From an uncultured Bacteroidales bacterium (GTDB lineage Bacteria; Bacteroidota; Bacteroidia; Bacteroidales; P3): a DNA stretch of 21,033 nt. Both the position numbers and the translations under genes were made by a program. The notes beneath the pieces are model-generated. The model searched no databases. It worked only from the letters and a program-made list of their open reading frames with translations, and was not told where the DNA came from. This document shows positions 9,793 through 16,499 of the stretch, piece by piece. The stretch lies in assembly GCA_937884485.1 (NCBI GenBank), contig CALGCG010000063.1, positions 1-21,033 on the forward strand. Direction: 5' to 3'. The stretch's first letter is position 1; each line of letters starts with the position of its first letter.

Positions 9793-9870
9793 CCTACCAA
9801 CTCCCAATCATCTCCCACCGGGGTGGGAGTTGGTTGGGAGTTGGTAGGGTGTTGATAGGTGGTTATTAGG
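9793..9870. terminator. Long convergent-gene hairpin (bidirectional terminator) and palindromic repeat, copy 2
   Basis: Bases 9793-9819 pair with 9822-9848, a 27-bp stem with two mismatches and a minimal loop. It lies 31 bp after the stop of the giant gene and about 50 bp beyond the stop of the opposite-strand hexosaminidase gene, where a shared terminator is expected. No clear U-run follows on either strand. The outer part (9835-9870, reverse complement) matches 401-436 at 32 of 36 bases, so it also belongs to a repeat family. Confidence 0.65.
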
Positions 9871-9898
9871 TAGTTAGCACCAGTTAGACGCCTTATTG

Positions 9899-12412
9899 CT
9901 ATTTGATAATTATTTCATCCGTAAAAATATAGCTCGGCTGGCCCGGGGCGGGATGCCACGAGGGTAGCGGACCGGGGTTGGGGACGACGATGCGGAGGTA
10001 GCGGGCAACAGGGTAGCCCAACATGATCGGAGGCTTCCCGCTGCTGATGTCCGTCAGATCGATATGGTAGTTCCGCAGACGCATGCCCGTTTCGCGGGGG
10101 TCCATGGGGAACGTCTGGTTCTTGAAGAGGCGCCAGTTTTTGCCGTCGTTCGAGGCGAAGATTTTGATTTCGGTGGGCGCCAGTATCCAGTCGAAGGTGT
10201 TCTGCATGAAGCGCATGCTGACCTCGTGGAGCGCCGGCGTCTCGCCGGCAAATTCAATCACAACGTCGATGCTGTCGCCCCAGTAGCCCTGCCAGTGGCC
10301 GTCGGCGTAGGTGGTGCTGCTGCCCAGCTGGCCGTCGACGAGGGCCTCGGGGCCGCCACCGCTGTAGATGGCCTTGTAGGTGGAGTATGGAGTGTTGAGG
10401 GTTATCTTGGCGCCCATGCCGAGGTGGCTCAGCAGGTACTGCTCGCTAATGACGCCTTCGCCGTACTCGTTGTAGCTGATGGCCTTGATGGTGGCGGAGC
10501 GTTCCAGAGGGAAGGGGCCGGTGTAGCGGGTCGAGGTGGAGTCGGGCTCCGAGCCGTCGAGGGTGTAATAGATGGGACGGTCGTTGTAGAGGGTGCGGAG
10601 GGTGACCTGAGGGTGCAACGATGTTGCATTACACCCGACCTGCATAAAGACATGTCGGTCGAGGTTGAGCACCTCGCGCGCAAGCGCGTCGTATCTGTTC
10701 ATTACCACATAGCGTTCGTAGTCGCCATTCTCCTGGTCCCAGAGGCGGAGGTATTCGCGCTTGAGGGCGAACAGGGCCTGCAGGTAGTCCTCGGCGTAGC
10801 CCTGGCAGTCGCTATACATGTCAGGATTTTCCAGCGCGCTGTGTATTGCCATGCGCAGATGGCATTTGTCGGCGGTGAGCGAGATGCGGCGCAGAGCGTA
10901 GAGGGCGTGGGGGTTGGCGGCGGAGTCGATATGGATGTCGTCAATCAGGTGGCGCACCTTCTCTACGCGCTCACCCATGGCGGGGGCGGTGTTGTCGGGG
11001 TTGAAGTTGAGCAGGGGCTCCATCAGCGCGGCGCTGGTGTACCAGTCGCCGACGGTGGGATTGTACATCAGGGCACCGACGGCGTAGAGGTCTTTCACCT
11101 TGCCGGTGGAGCCATAGAAGAGCCGCTCATAGTTCTCGTTGAACTGCCGTTCCCTTTGCTTCAGCTCCTCGGGGTCGTCGGTCTTCAGGGGGTTCCAAGC
11201 CATCTCGGCGGCCCAGTACTGGGCGTGCCAGCTGTTGTCGAAGAGGGCCTCGCCGTTGTCGTCCCAGCAGGTGAGCATGGCACCCTCGGCGCCGTCGCGG
11301 TAGCCGTCGCGGTAGAGGTTGGCGATGTTCTTGATGTAACGCTGCGGCGTGGAGGTCATGGTGGCGCTGTGGCCCGTCGAGGCCGCCACCCAGAAGGGGT
11401 TGCCCTGGTTCTTGAAGGGGGCAATGAGATGGCGGAAGCTGTCTATTGGCTCGTAGGCCCACATGATGTAGGTCATGTCCTTGGGCAGCTGGCGCATCAT
11501 ATCGGGGTTCTTGGCCACGATGTCGCCCCACATGGCCAGCCTGATTGCGTTGGTTCCCTCGGACTTCACCATCTCGTAGCACTTGTTGATGAAATCCACA
11601 TAGACCTGGTCGGCGCCTTTCTCGTCCACCAGTTTCTTGGCGCGTCCGGTGCCGAGCTGCTCGGTCTCGTCGCAGTTGATGATAAAGAAGGGTGAGTTGG
11701 GTATGCGGTCGTAGGCGGCCTTGATGCGCTTGCGCAGGAAATCGTAGACCTTGGGGTTGGCGGGGTTGAAGTTGGCGCGGCTGTCCATCAGGTCCTCGTA
11801 GAAGGGGATGCGCAGTGTCTCTTCGGCGTGGGCGAAGAGCTGCAGGTTGATGACCTCGTCGGGGTGCGGCGTGCAGTCGGCCAGATAAGCCGGCGCCAGG
11901 TCGGGGAACTCTTCTTGGTAGAGGGTGTGCTCGGTGTAGTAGTTGCAGAAGTTGTACTTCAGGGCGTGCAGCGTCTGCCATTGCTTTTGGCGGTAGGCGG
12001 CGTGCGGCACGGGTCCGCGGCTCTGGTCGTCCATCCAGCCGCGGTATTTATATGCCGGCCAGTCGAGGATGGTGCAGCAGGGCATGGTGTCGTGCAGCTG
12101 ACGCAGCTGGGCGAGGGTCAGACGGGCATACTCCAAGCCCTTGGCGCCCTCGTACTCGATGGTGATCTTGCGAGGTTCGATGGTCAAGCGGTAAGCCTGG
12201 CTATAGTTGCCGTCGAAATGGGGCGACTGCGGTCCGCGGCCCCATTTAACGCGCTGTTCCTTCACCTTGGCCTTGGCCAGCACACACGACTTGCCCTCCG
12301 GCGAGAGGGTCACCTGTTGCGGCGTGGGTATCAGGCCGAGATTGACTTGTTTTTCCTGTGCCGCCGCCGTCAGCCCGACAGCCAGCAGCATGATTATCAT
12401 TATCCGTTTCAT
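9899..12412 (-). CDS. Secreted GH20-like beta-N-acetylhexosaminidase with chitobiase C-terminal and F5/8C domains
   Basis: An 837-residue exported glycosidase, predicted to remove terminal N-acetylhexosamine from glycans in the periplasm or at the cell surface. The ATG at 12412 is preferred over an in-frame TTG at 12418 because it gives a compact signal peptide (MKRIMIIMLLAVG, then TAAAQ). Residues about 25-115 resemble the GH20 N-terminal beta/alpha domain. The catalytic region (about 120-420) contains YRGWMDDQSRG and INCDETEQLGTG, whose D248-E249 are the likely catalytic pair, though the surrounding sequence differs from the classical HxGGDE. Residues 588-660 resemble the chitobiase/hexosaminidase C-terminal domain (YYTLDGSEPD) and 689-837 an F5/8 type C (discoidin) domain. 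Last gene of the pdxJ-CDF-hexosaminidase run, 121 bp after the CDF gene. A GCCGGC palindrome encodes AGETPAL inside the F5/8C domain. The family is likely; the exact substrate is unknown. Confidence 0.75.
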   Translation of the reverse strand: MKRIMIIMLLAVGLTAAAQEKQVNLGLIPTPQQVTLSPEGKSCVLAKAKVKEQRVKWGRGPQSPHFDGNYSQAYRLTIEPRKITIEYEGAKGLEYARLTLAQLRQLHDTMPCCTILDWPAYKYRGWMDDQSRGPVPHAAYRQKQWQTLHALKYNFCNYYTEHTLYQEEFPDLAPAYLADCTPHPDEVINLQLFAHAEETLRIPFYEDLMDSRANFNPANPKVYDFLRKRIKAAYDRIPNSPFFIINCDETEQLGTGRAKKLVDEKGADQVYVDFINKCYEMVKSEGTNAIRLAMWGDIVAKNPDMMRQLPKDMTYIMWAYEPIDSFRHLIAPFKNQGNPFWVAASTGHSATMTSTPQRYIKNIANLYRDGYRDGAEGAMLTCWDDNGEALFDNSWHAQYWAAEMAWNPLKTDDPEELKQRERQFNENYERLFYGSTGKVKDLYAVGALMYNPTVGDWYTSAALMEPLLNFNPDNTAPAMGERVEKVRHLIDDIHIDSAANPHALYALRRISLTADKCHLRMAIHSALENPDMYSDCQGYAEDYLQALFALKREYLRLWDQENGDYERYVVMNRYDALAREVLNLDRHVFMQVGCNATSLHPQVTLRTLYNDRPIYYTLDGSEPDSTSTRYTGPFPLERSATIKAISYNEYGEGVISEQYLLSHLGMGAKITLNTPYSTYKAIYSGGGPEALVDGQLGSSTTYADGHWQGYWGDSIDVVIEFAGETPALHEVSMRFMQNTFDWILAPTEIKIFASNDGKNWRLFKNQTFPMDPRETGMRLRNYHIDLTDISSGKPPIMLGYPVARYLRIVVPNPGPLPSWHPAPGQPSYIFTDEIIIK
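10228..10257. repeat. GCCGGC palindromic element inside the hexosaminidase gene
   Basis: This 30-bp segment matches 13882-13911 in pdxJ at 27 of 30 bases. Its core is GCCGGC, five bases, GCCGGC, able to form a GC-rich hairpin. On the coding strand it is read in frame as AGETPAL (residues about 719-725). Confidence 0.6.
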
Positions 12413-12430
12413 AGCCAATTAAACATTAAC

Positions 12431-12534
12431 AACTCTACAACTCTACGCCTCTACAACTCTACGTCTCTACAACTCTACGTCTCTACAACTCTACGTCTCT
12501 ACAACTCTACGCCTCTACAACTCTACGTCTCTAT
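12431..12534. repeat. 13 tandem octamers filling the CDF-hexosaminidase spacer
   Basis: Thirteen 8-bp units of form NNCTCTAC: AACTCTAC alternates mostly with GTCTCTAC or GCCTCTAC, giving a 16-bp higher-order period. The array abuts the CDF stop codon (12534-12536) and ends 18 bp before the hexosaminidase ATG at 12412. Transcripts from the minus strand would carry GUAGAGUU/GUAGAGAC repeats between the two reading frames. There are no spacers, so it is not CRISPR. Confidence 0.85.
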
Positions 12535-13634
12535 CACTCACTATAATTATGGTCCACCACGATGCTCACCTGCATGTCGGGCACCAGGGGTTGTATCTCG
12601 GCGGCCACCTGGGCCACGAGGGCCTCCTCGTCCACCTTGTCGGCGGGCACGATGTCGACCGAGAGCATGCGGTCCTGCTCCGAATAGTAGAAGGCGTGCG
12701 CCTGAATGATGTCCTTGTGGCTGGCCACCACCTGCATGACGGCCGCCTGCAGTTCCGCCCGGCGATTGTCGCCGGTGGCCACACTGTAGAAGCCGACGGT
12801 CATGATGATGCCGTGGCGGGCGAGCATCTCGGTGGCGATGCGGCGGCCCAGGCCGTGGATGTCGTAGGCCGTCAGGGTGTCGCGGACGCTGACATGGAGC
12901 GAGCCGATGATGACGCTCGGCCCGTAGTTGTGCAGTATCAGGTCGTAGACGCCCTGCACCTCGTCGAAGGCCATCACCTCTTTCTTGATATCGTTGGTCA
13001 GCTCCTTGGGGATGCTGGTGCCCAGCAGCTGGTTGATGGGCGAGGCCAGCATCTCGACGCCGGCCTTGATGATGACCAGCGAGATGATGGCGCCCAGTAT
13101 GCCGTCGAGCGACACCTGCCACAGCAGCATGATGCCTGCGGAAAGGAGCGTTGCGGCGGTGATGATGGCGTCGAACAGGGCGTCGGAGCCCGAGGCCACC
13201 AGGGCGTCGCTCTTCAGCTGCTCGCCCTTGTGCTTCACATAGCGTCCCAGCAGCAGTTTGGCCACGATGGCCACGATGATGACCACCAGAGTGGCGGTGG
13301 TGTAGGAGGGTTCTGTGGGGTTGAAAAGTTTCTTCACCGATTCGATGAGCGACGTCACGCCCGCCGACAGCACGATGACGGCGATGATGATGGCGCTGAA
13401 ATACTCTATGCGGCCGTGGCCGAAGGGATGCTTGCGGTCCGCCGGACGCAGCGAGAGCTTGGTGCCCACAATGGTGATGATGCTCGACAGGGCGTCGCTG
13501 AGGTTGTTCACGGCGTCCATCACGATGGCCACACTATTGGCCAGCACGCCCACCGCCGCCTTGAAGGCTGCCAGCAGCACGTTGGTCACAATGCCGACCC
13601 AACTGGTTCTGATAATCTGCGCACTCCTGTCCAT
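12534..13634 (-). CDS. Cation diffusion facilitator (CDF) family metal transporter
   Basis: A 366-residue inner-membrane divalent-metal/proton antiporter. The N-terminal two thirds hold about six membrane segments with family signatures: DAVNNLSDALSS (40-51) in TM2, KHPFGHGRIEYFS (68-80) after it, and SGSDALFDAII (148-158) in TM5. A cytoplasmic domain of about 150 residues follows, longer than the minimal CDF dimerisation domain. The transport-site positions read N43xxxD47 and D151xxxD155. Zinc transporters such as YiiP have DxxxD and HxxxD, so the usual TM5 His is Asp here; by inference this favours Mn or Fe over Zn. The ATG at 13634 lies 30 bp after pdxJ, and no separate promoter is evident, so co-transcription with pdxJ is likely. 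Specificity is uncertain. Confidence 0.88.
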   Translation of the reverse strand: MDRSAQIIRTSWVGIVTNVLLAAFKAAVGVLANSVAIVMDAVNNLSDALSSIITIVGTKLSLRPADRKHPFGHGRIEYFSAIIIAVIVLSAGVTSLIESVKKLFNPTEPSYTTATLVVIIVAIVAKLLLGRYVKHKGEQLKSDALVASGSDALFDAIITAATLLSAGIMLLWQVSLDGILGAIISLVIIKAGVEMLASPINQLLGTSIPKELTNDIKKEVMAFDEVQGVYDLILHNYGPSVIIGSLHVSVRDTLTAYDIHGLGRRIATEMLARHGIIMTVGFYSVATGDNRRAELQAAVMQVVASHKDIIQAHAFYYSEQDRMLSVDIVPADKVDEEALVAQVAAEIQPLVPDMQVSIVVDHNYSE

Positions 13635-13650
13635 GATTCACAATCAATTT

Positions 13651-13682
13651 AAACACTCAAGCATTCAAACATTCAAACATTT
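13651..13682. repeat. Four tandem octamers between pdxJ and the CDF gene
   Basis: AAACACTC, AAGCATTC, AAACATTC and AAACATTT run head to tail. On the coding (minus) strand the units read GTTTGAAT-like. The array overlaps the pdxJ stop (13665-13667), so the last pdxJ codons (C-L-N-V) come from repeat sequence. Period and position match the 12431-12534 array, but the unit sequence differs. Confidence 0.65.
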
Positions 13683-14417
13683 AAGATAACGATGTATCGT
13701 CTCCTCGATGCCGAGGTAGAGGGCGTCGGAGATGAGGGCGTGGCCGATGCTGACCTCGTCGCACCAGGGTATCTGCTGGTGGAAGAACGCCAGGTTCTCC
13801 AGCGAGAGGTCGTGCCCGGCGTTGAGGCCGAGGCCGCAGTCGCGCGCCACCTTGGCGGCCTCCACGAAGGGGGCGATGGCCTGGAGCGCCGGCATCTTGC
13901 CGGCAACTTCATGATACTCCCTCGCGTAAGCCTCCGTGTACAGCTCCACGCGGTCCGTGCCCGTCCGCGCCGCCATCTCGATCATCTTTGGGTTGGCGTC
14001 GATGAAGATGCTCACCCGGATACCGCAGGCCTTGAACTCCTTGACCACATCGCAGAGGTAGTCCTGGTTCTTGACCGTGTCCCAGCCGGCGTTGCTCGTC
14101 AGCACCCCCTCGGCATCGGGCACCAGCGTCACCTGCGCGGGCTTGATTTCTTTCACCAGGTCAATGAAGCCGTAGGGCTTGCTCTTGGACACTCCCTTGG
14201 GGTTACCCTCGATATTGTATTCCACACTTATCAACGGCTTGATAGCCAGCGCGTCGGCGTAGCGGATATGCCGCTCGTCGGGCCGCGGATGCACCGTGAT
14301 GCCCTGCGCACCGAAGCGCTCGCAGTCCACGGCAAACTTCAAAACATCAGGCGTGTTGCCACCCCGCGCATTGCGGATGGTCGCCACCTTGTTGATATTG
14401 ACACTCAGCTTTGTCAT
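13665..14417 (-). CDS. pdxJ: Pyridoxine 5'-phosphate synthase
   Basis: A 250-residue cytoplasmic enzyme that condenses 1-deoxy-D-xylulose 5-phosphate with 3-amino-2-oxopropyl phosphate to pyridoxine 5'-phosphate, the last ring-forming step of DXP-dependent vitamin B6 synthesis. Signatures: SVNINKVATIRNARGG (5-20), ITVHPRPDERHIR (40-52), VSIFIDANP (135-143), LNAGHDLSLENL (198-209) and VSIGHALISDAL (222-233). H43 and H202 align with the catalytic/phosphate-site histidines of E. coli PdxJ; E. coli NIDH reads NINK here. The frame is open to 14558, but the ATG at 14417 starts at the conserved N terminus and lies just downstream of the promoter at 14444-14473, so the upstream extension is rejected. 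Residues 172-178 (AGKMPAL) come from a palindromic element in a loop before AIAPFVEAA. First gene of the minus-strand run. Confidence 0.95.
   Translation of the reverse strand: MTKLSVNINKVATIRNARGGNTPDVLKFAVDCERFGAQGITVHPRPDERHIRYADALAIKPLISVEYNIEGNPKGVSKSKPYGFIDLVKEIKPAQVTLVPDAEGVLTSNAGWDTVKNQDYLCDVVKEFKACGIRVSIFIDANPKMIEMAARTGTDRVELYTEAYAREYHEVAGKMPALQAIAPFVEAAKVARDCGLGLNAGHDLSLENLAFFHQQIPWCDEVSIGHALISDALYLGIEETIHRYLKCLNV
13882..13911. repeat. GCCGGC palindromic element inside pdxJ
   Basis: This 30-bp segment is 27/30 identical to 10228-10257, with the hairpin core GCCGGC-ATCTT-GCCGGC. It is read in frame in pdxJ as AGKMPAL. The segment between YAREYHE and AIAPFVEAA appears about four residues longer than in E. 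coli PdxJ as I recall that sequence, consistent with insertion of a short element into a tolerant loop. Confidence 0.6.
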
Positions 14418-14443
14418 CGTTGTATCGGTATTAAATTCGGCTG

Positions 14444-14473
14444 CAAAATTACGAAGAATGTACGGAATGGCAA
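14444..14473 (-). promoter_or_regulatory. pdxJ operon promoter
   Basis: On the minus strand, TTG (complement of 14471-14473), a 19-nt spacer, then TAATTTTG (complement of 14444-14451), a full match to the Bacteroidota consensus. The predicted start near 14438 leaves a leader of about 20 nt before the pdxJ ATG. Confidence 0.7.
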
Positions 14474-14524
14474 AGCATCGACTGAAAAAAAAATCAGTAT
14501 CGTCAAATTCCCCATTTCTCGGTA

Positions 14525-14555
14525 TTGCCGCATCAGGGCGGAAGGCGTATCTTTG
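14525..14555 (+). promoter_or_regulatory. Promoter of the methyltransferase / ATC-hydrolase operon
   Basis: TTG at 14525-14527, a 20-nt spacer, then TATCTTTG at 14548-14555. The expected start near 14562 gives a leader of about 40 nt. It is divergent from the pdxJ promoter, with about 50 bp between the two. Confidence 0.75.
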
Positions 14556-14601
14556 CACCGTGATTGAGAACTAACAAATAATCAACAAACAACTGAAATC
14601 T

Positions 14602-15228
14602 ATGGGTTTACTCTCTAAATTCTTCAGCAATACCCGCAAGCCGGAAGGCTTTCTGGGTCGCATGATGGTGAACGGAATGAACGGCGGCGGCCACGCGCGG
14701 CTTGCCGAATGGGGGCTTTCGTTTGTGGACGTGCGCGCCGATGCCGACGTCCTCGACGTGGGCTGCGGCGGCGGTGCCAACATCGCACGTCACCTCAAAC
14801 GCTGTCCGCAGGGCACGGTGACGGGCATCGACTATTCGCCCGTCTCGGTGAAGAAGTCGCAGCAGGTGAACGCCCGCGCCATCGCCGCCGGACGCTGCCG
14901 TGTGCTGGAAGGCAGCGCCGCCGCCTTGCCCTTTGAGGAGGGCCGTTTCAACCTCGTCAGCGCCTTCGAAACGGTCTACTTCTGGCCCACGATCGAGGAG
15001 TGTTTCCGTGGCGTAAGGCGTGTGCTGAAGGAGGGCGGCCGCTTCCTCATCGTCAACGAGGACGACGGCCTGACCGGGAGAAATGAGAAGTGGGAGAAGA
15101 TGATCGAAGGCATGCACACCTACACCCCCGACGAACTGCAACGGCACCTCGCCGCCGTCGGCTTCCGCGACATCACCGTCCATACCGACCCCCAGCGCCA
15201 TTGGCTCTGCGTGACGGCCACCAAATGA
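14602..15228 (+). CDS. Class I SAM-dependent methyltransferase
   Basis: A 208-residue cytoplasmic methyltransferase of unknown substrate, of the UbiE/Methyltransf_11 type. Motif I VLDVGCGGGANIARHL (50-65) binds the methionine part of S-adenosylmethionine; GIDYSP (75-80) carries the acidic residue expected to bind the ribose (D77); AALPFEEGRFNLVSAFETVYFW (from about residue 112) is motif II with the following strand; VRRVLKEGGRFLIVNE is motif III. The N-terminal helix region (GFLGRMMVNGMNGGGHARLAEW) precedes the Rossmann core, and the length is complete. The ATG at 14602 follows a good promoter and an A-rich leader. Its TGA overlaps the ATG of the next gene (ATGA at 15225-15228), so the two products are probably translationally coupled and functionally linked. 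Confidence 0.88.
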   Translation: MGLLSKFFSNTRKPEGFLGRMMVNGMNGGGHARLAEWGLSFVDVRADADVLDVGCGGGANIARHLKRCPQGTVTGIDYSPVSVKKSQQVNARAIAAGRCRVLEGSAAALPFEEGRFNLVSAFETVYFWPTIEECFRGVRRVLKEGGRFLIVNEDDGLTGRNEKWEKMIEGMHTYTPDELQRHLAAVGFRDITVHTDPQRHWLCVTATK

Positions 15229-15863
15229 ATCCTATGAAGTACACACCACAAAAGATGATTAACGCAGGCCGCTACAAGACCTGCTTCTCGGAGTTGCCGT
15301 CCGGGGTGCAGCAGGAGGTGCTGCGCCGGATGCAGACACTGATAGAGGAGAACGCCGAATGGTGCGACAAGGGCAACTACGGCCACCTGTGCAACATCCT
15401 CCCCACCCTGGCCATCGACCAGGCGCTGGCGGCCACGGGACAGAGCGAACCGGAGCGGCTCGACTTCCTGTCGCGCCACCTGTGGGCCGCCCTCGACCCC
15501 AAGCCCATGCAGCAACTGGCACGACTGCCATTCTTCATGCCGCTGATGAAACGGGTGGTGCCCTTCGGTTTCCGCAAAGGCAGCGGCAGAGGGTGGCGCT
15601 ACACGTGGCACCTAGACACCGACCCGCGCAACGAGTTCTGTTTCGAATGCACCGAATGCCTATACAAGCATATCTTCTCACGCTACGGCGTGCTGGAGCG
15701 CTTCGGCACCATGTTCTGCCACTCGGACATCATCAACTACGGCTCGCTGCCGTACACCGACTTCATCCGCACGCAGACCCTCTGCCAAGGCGGCACGATG
15801 TGCGACTTCCGCTTTGTGCGCCACGCCAAGGGCGAACAATGGCAACGCCACACGAGCGTATAA
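15225..15863 (+). CDS. L-2-amino-thiazoline-4-carboxylic acid (ATC) hydrolase family protein
   Basis: A 212-residue protein resembling the ATC_hydrolase family (PF14196), whose characterised Pseudomonas member opens the ATC ring to N-carbamoyl-cysteine. Features: an N-terminal helical half; a Cys-rich stretch FCFECTECLYKHI (139-150, C139, C142, C145) matching the family's C-x-Y strand; and the C-terminal signature CHSDIINYGSLPYTDF, then TQTLCQGGTMCDFRF (165-197). The frame is open upstream to 15090, but that part overlaps the methyltransferase and is Arg/Pro-rich noise. The ATG at 15225 overlaps the previous stop by 4 nt. Many members of this family are not tested as ATC hydrolases, so the substrate is open. 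Pairing with a methyltransferase may point to a small-molecule modification or resistance role (inference). Confidence 0.75.
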   Translation: MNPMKYTPQKMINAGRYKTCFSELPSGVQQEVLRRMQTLIEENAEWCDKGNYGHLCNILPTLAIDQALAATGQSEPERLDFLSRHLWAALDPKPMQQLARLPFFMPLMKRVVPFGFRKGSGRGWRYTWHLDTDPRNEFCFECTECLYKHIFSRYGVLERFGTMFCHSDIINYGSLPYTDFIRTQTLCQGGTMCDFRFVRHAKGEQWQRHTSV

Positions 15864-15986
15864 AATGCAAAACCGTCCAACACGACCTCTTAGGTTTTAC
15901 TCCCCTTTTACTCAAACTCTAATCAAACTTTACCTCGGTCCGTGTCTCCCCTATGTTTCCAACGCCACACCTCCTACGTTCGGCCA

Positions 15987-16199
15987 GCCAATGCTCCACT
16001 TGAAAATAATACTAGGTTGACGCTGATGTATTGGCATATCGGCGAGCGTATCAATCGTGAAGTGCATGGGAACGAGCGTACTGAATATGGGAAACAAATT
16101 GTTGCGACAGTGTTGCGACAATTACAGGAAGAGTTTGACGACGAAGCATTTGAGCCAATTAGAGATGGTTCGCTTAAAAATGCTATGATATTAGCTTGA
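15987..16199 (+). pseudogene. N-terminal fossil of a DUF1016 (YhcG-type) nuclease gene
   Basis: The frame reads NAPLENNTRLTLMYWHIGER, then INREVHGNERTEYG and KQIVATVLRQLQEEF. This parallels residues 29-77 of the intact DUF1016 protein downstream (for example LILMFWEIGERINREVLG and QQIVSQVATQLQAEF). Similarity stops at about 16151, and the frame ends at 16199 after unrelated residues. No matching start or rest of the gene is present. It is a diverged paralogue, clearly lower in identity than the C-terminal fossil at 17996. It keeps a degenerate form of the TTGTGTCGCA palindrome at about 16099-16122. Confidence 0.7.
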
Positions 16200-16499
16200 T
16201 TTAAAGTTAAATAAAACAAGGAATAACTATTAAGCATGTTCAAACATGCTTATTTGTAAATTCACCCATAACACACTGTATTAGCATTGATTATAATTGA
16301 ATATTAATTTTACACAGGTATTTTTATGCTTTGTGGCCGGGTATTGTTTTCTTAATAATATTTGAGTTTATTAAATGTAGTATTTCATGCTTATTTTATT
16401 ACATAAACAAATATTAAGCACAAGAAAAGCGCCTTATTTAATAAAATATTTGCATATTAACAAAAAAAGTACTATTTTTGCAGTCTAAATATATATGAT
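16200..16499. other. AT-rich leader region of the ATPase gene with a perfect inverted repeat
   Basis: No coding signal. GC is far below that of the flanking operons. TAAGCATGTT (16231-16240) and AACATGCTTA (16243-16252) form a perfect 10-bp inverted repeat with a 2-nt spacer, followed by TTTG; it could be a terminator for upstream transcription or an operator. The promoter at 16450-16480 ends the region. Confidence 0.55.
16450..16480 (+). promoter_or_regulatory. Promoter of the DUF4143 ATPase gene
   Basis: TTG at 16450-16452, a 20-nt spacer, then TATTTTTG at 16473-16480. Initiation near 16487 leaves a leader of about 13 nt before the ATG at 16500. A nearer ATG at 16495 is out of frame and stops after two codons. 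Confidence 0.65.

Noticed and set aside
6210..9818. A 1202-codon open frame on the minus strand opposite the giant gene
   Set aside because: The translation is low-complexity Gly/Val/Ala/Glu/Asp with no domain or signal. It arises because C-ending codons on the plus strand avoid antisense stops.
10064..11695. A 543-codon plus-strand frame opposite the hexosaminidase gene
   Set aside because: Val/Gly/Ala/Leu-rich translation without domains; the minus strand carries clear GH20, chitobiase C-terminal and F5/8C signatures.
12431..12534. CRISPR-like array
   Set aside because: Eight-bp units are contiguous with no spacers, and there are no cas genes; it is a simple tandem repeat.
14418..14558. 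N-terminal extension of pdxJ to 14558
   Set aside because: The extension lies upstream of the predicted transcription start and contains the promoter; the PdxJ family begins at the MTKLSVNIN methionine.
15090..15224. N-terminal extension of the ATC-hydrolase-family gene
   Set aside because: It overlaps the methyltransferase coding sequence and is Arg/Pro/His noise; the ATGA overlap gives a better start.
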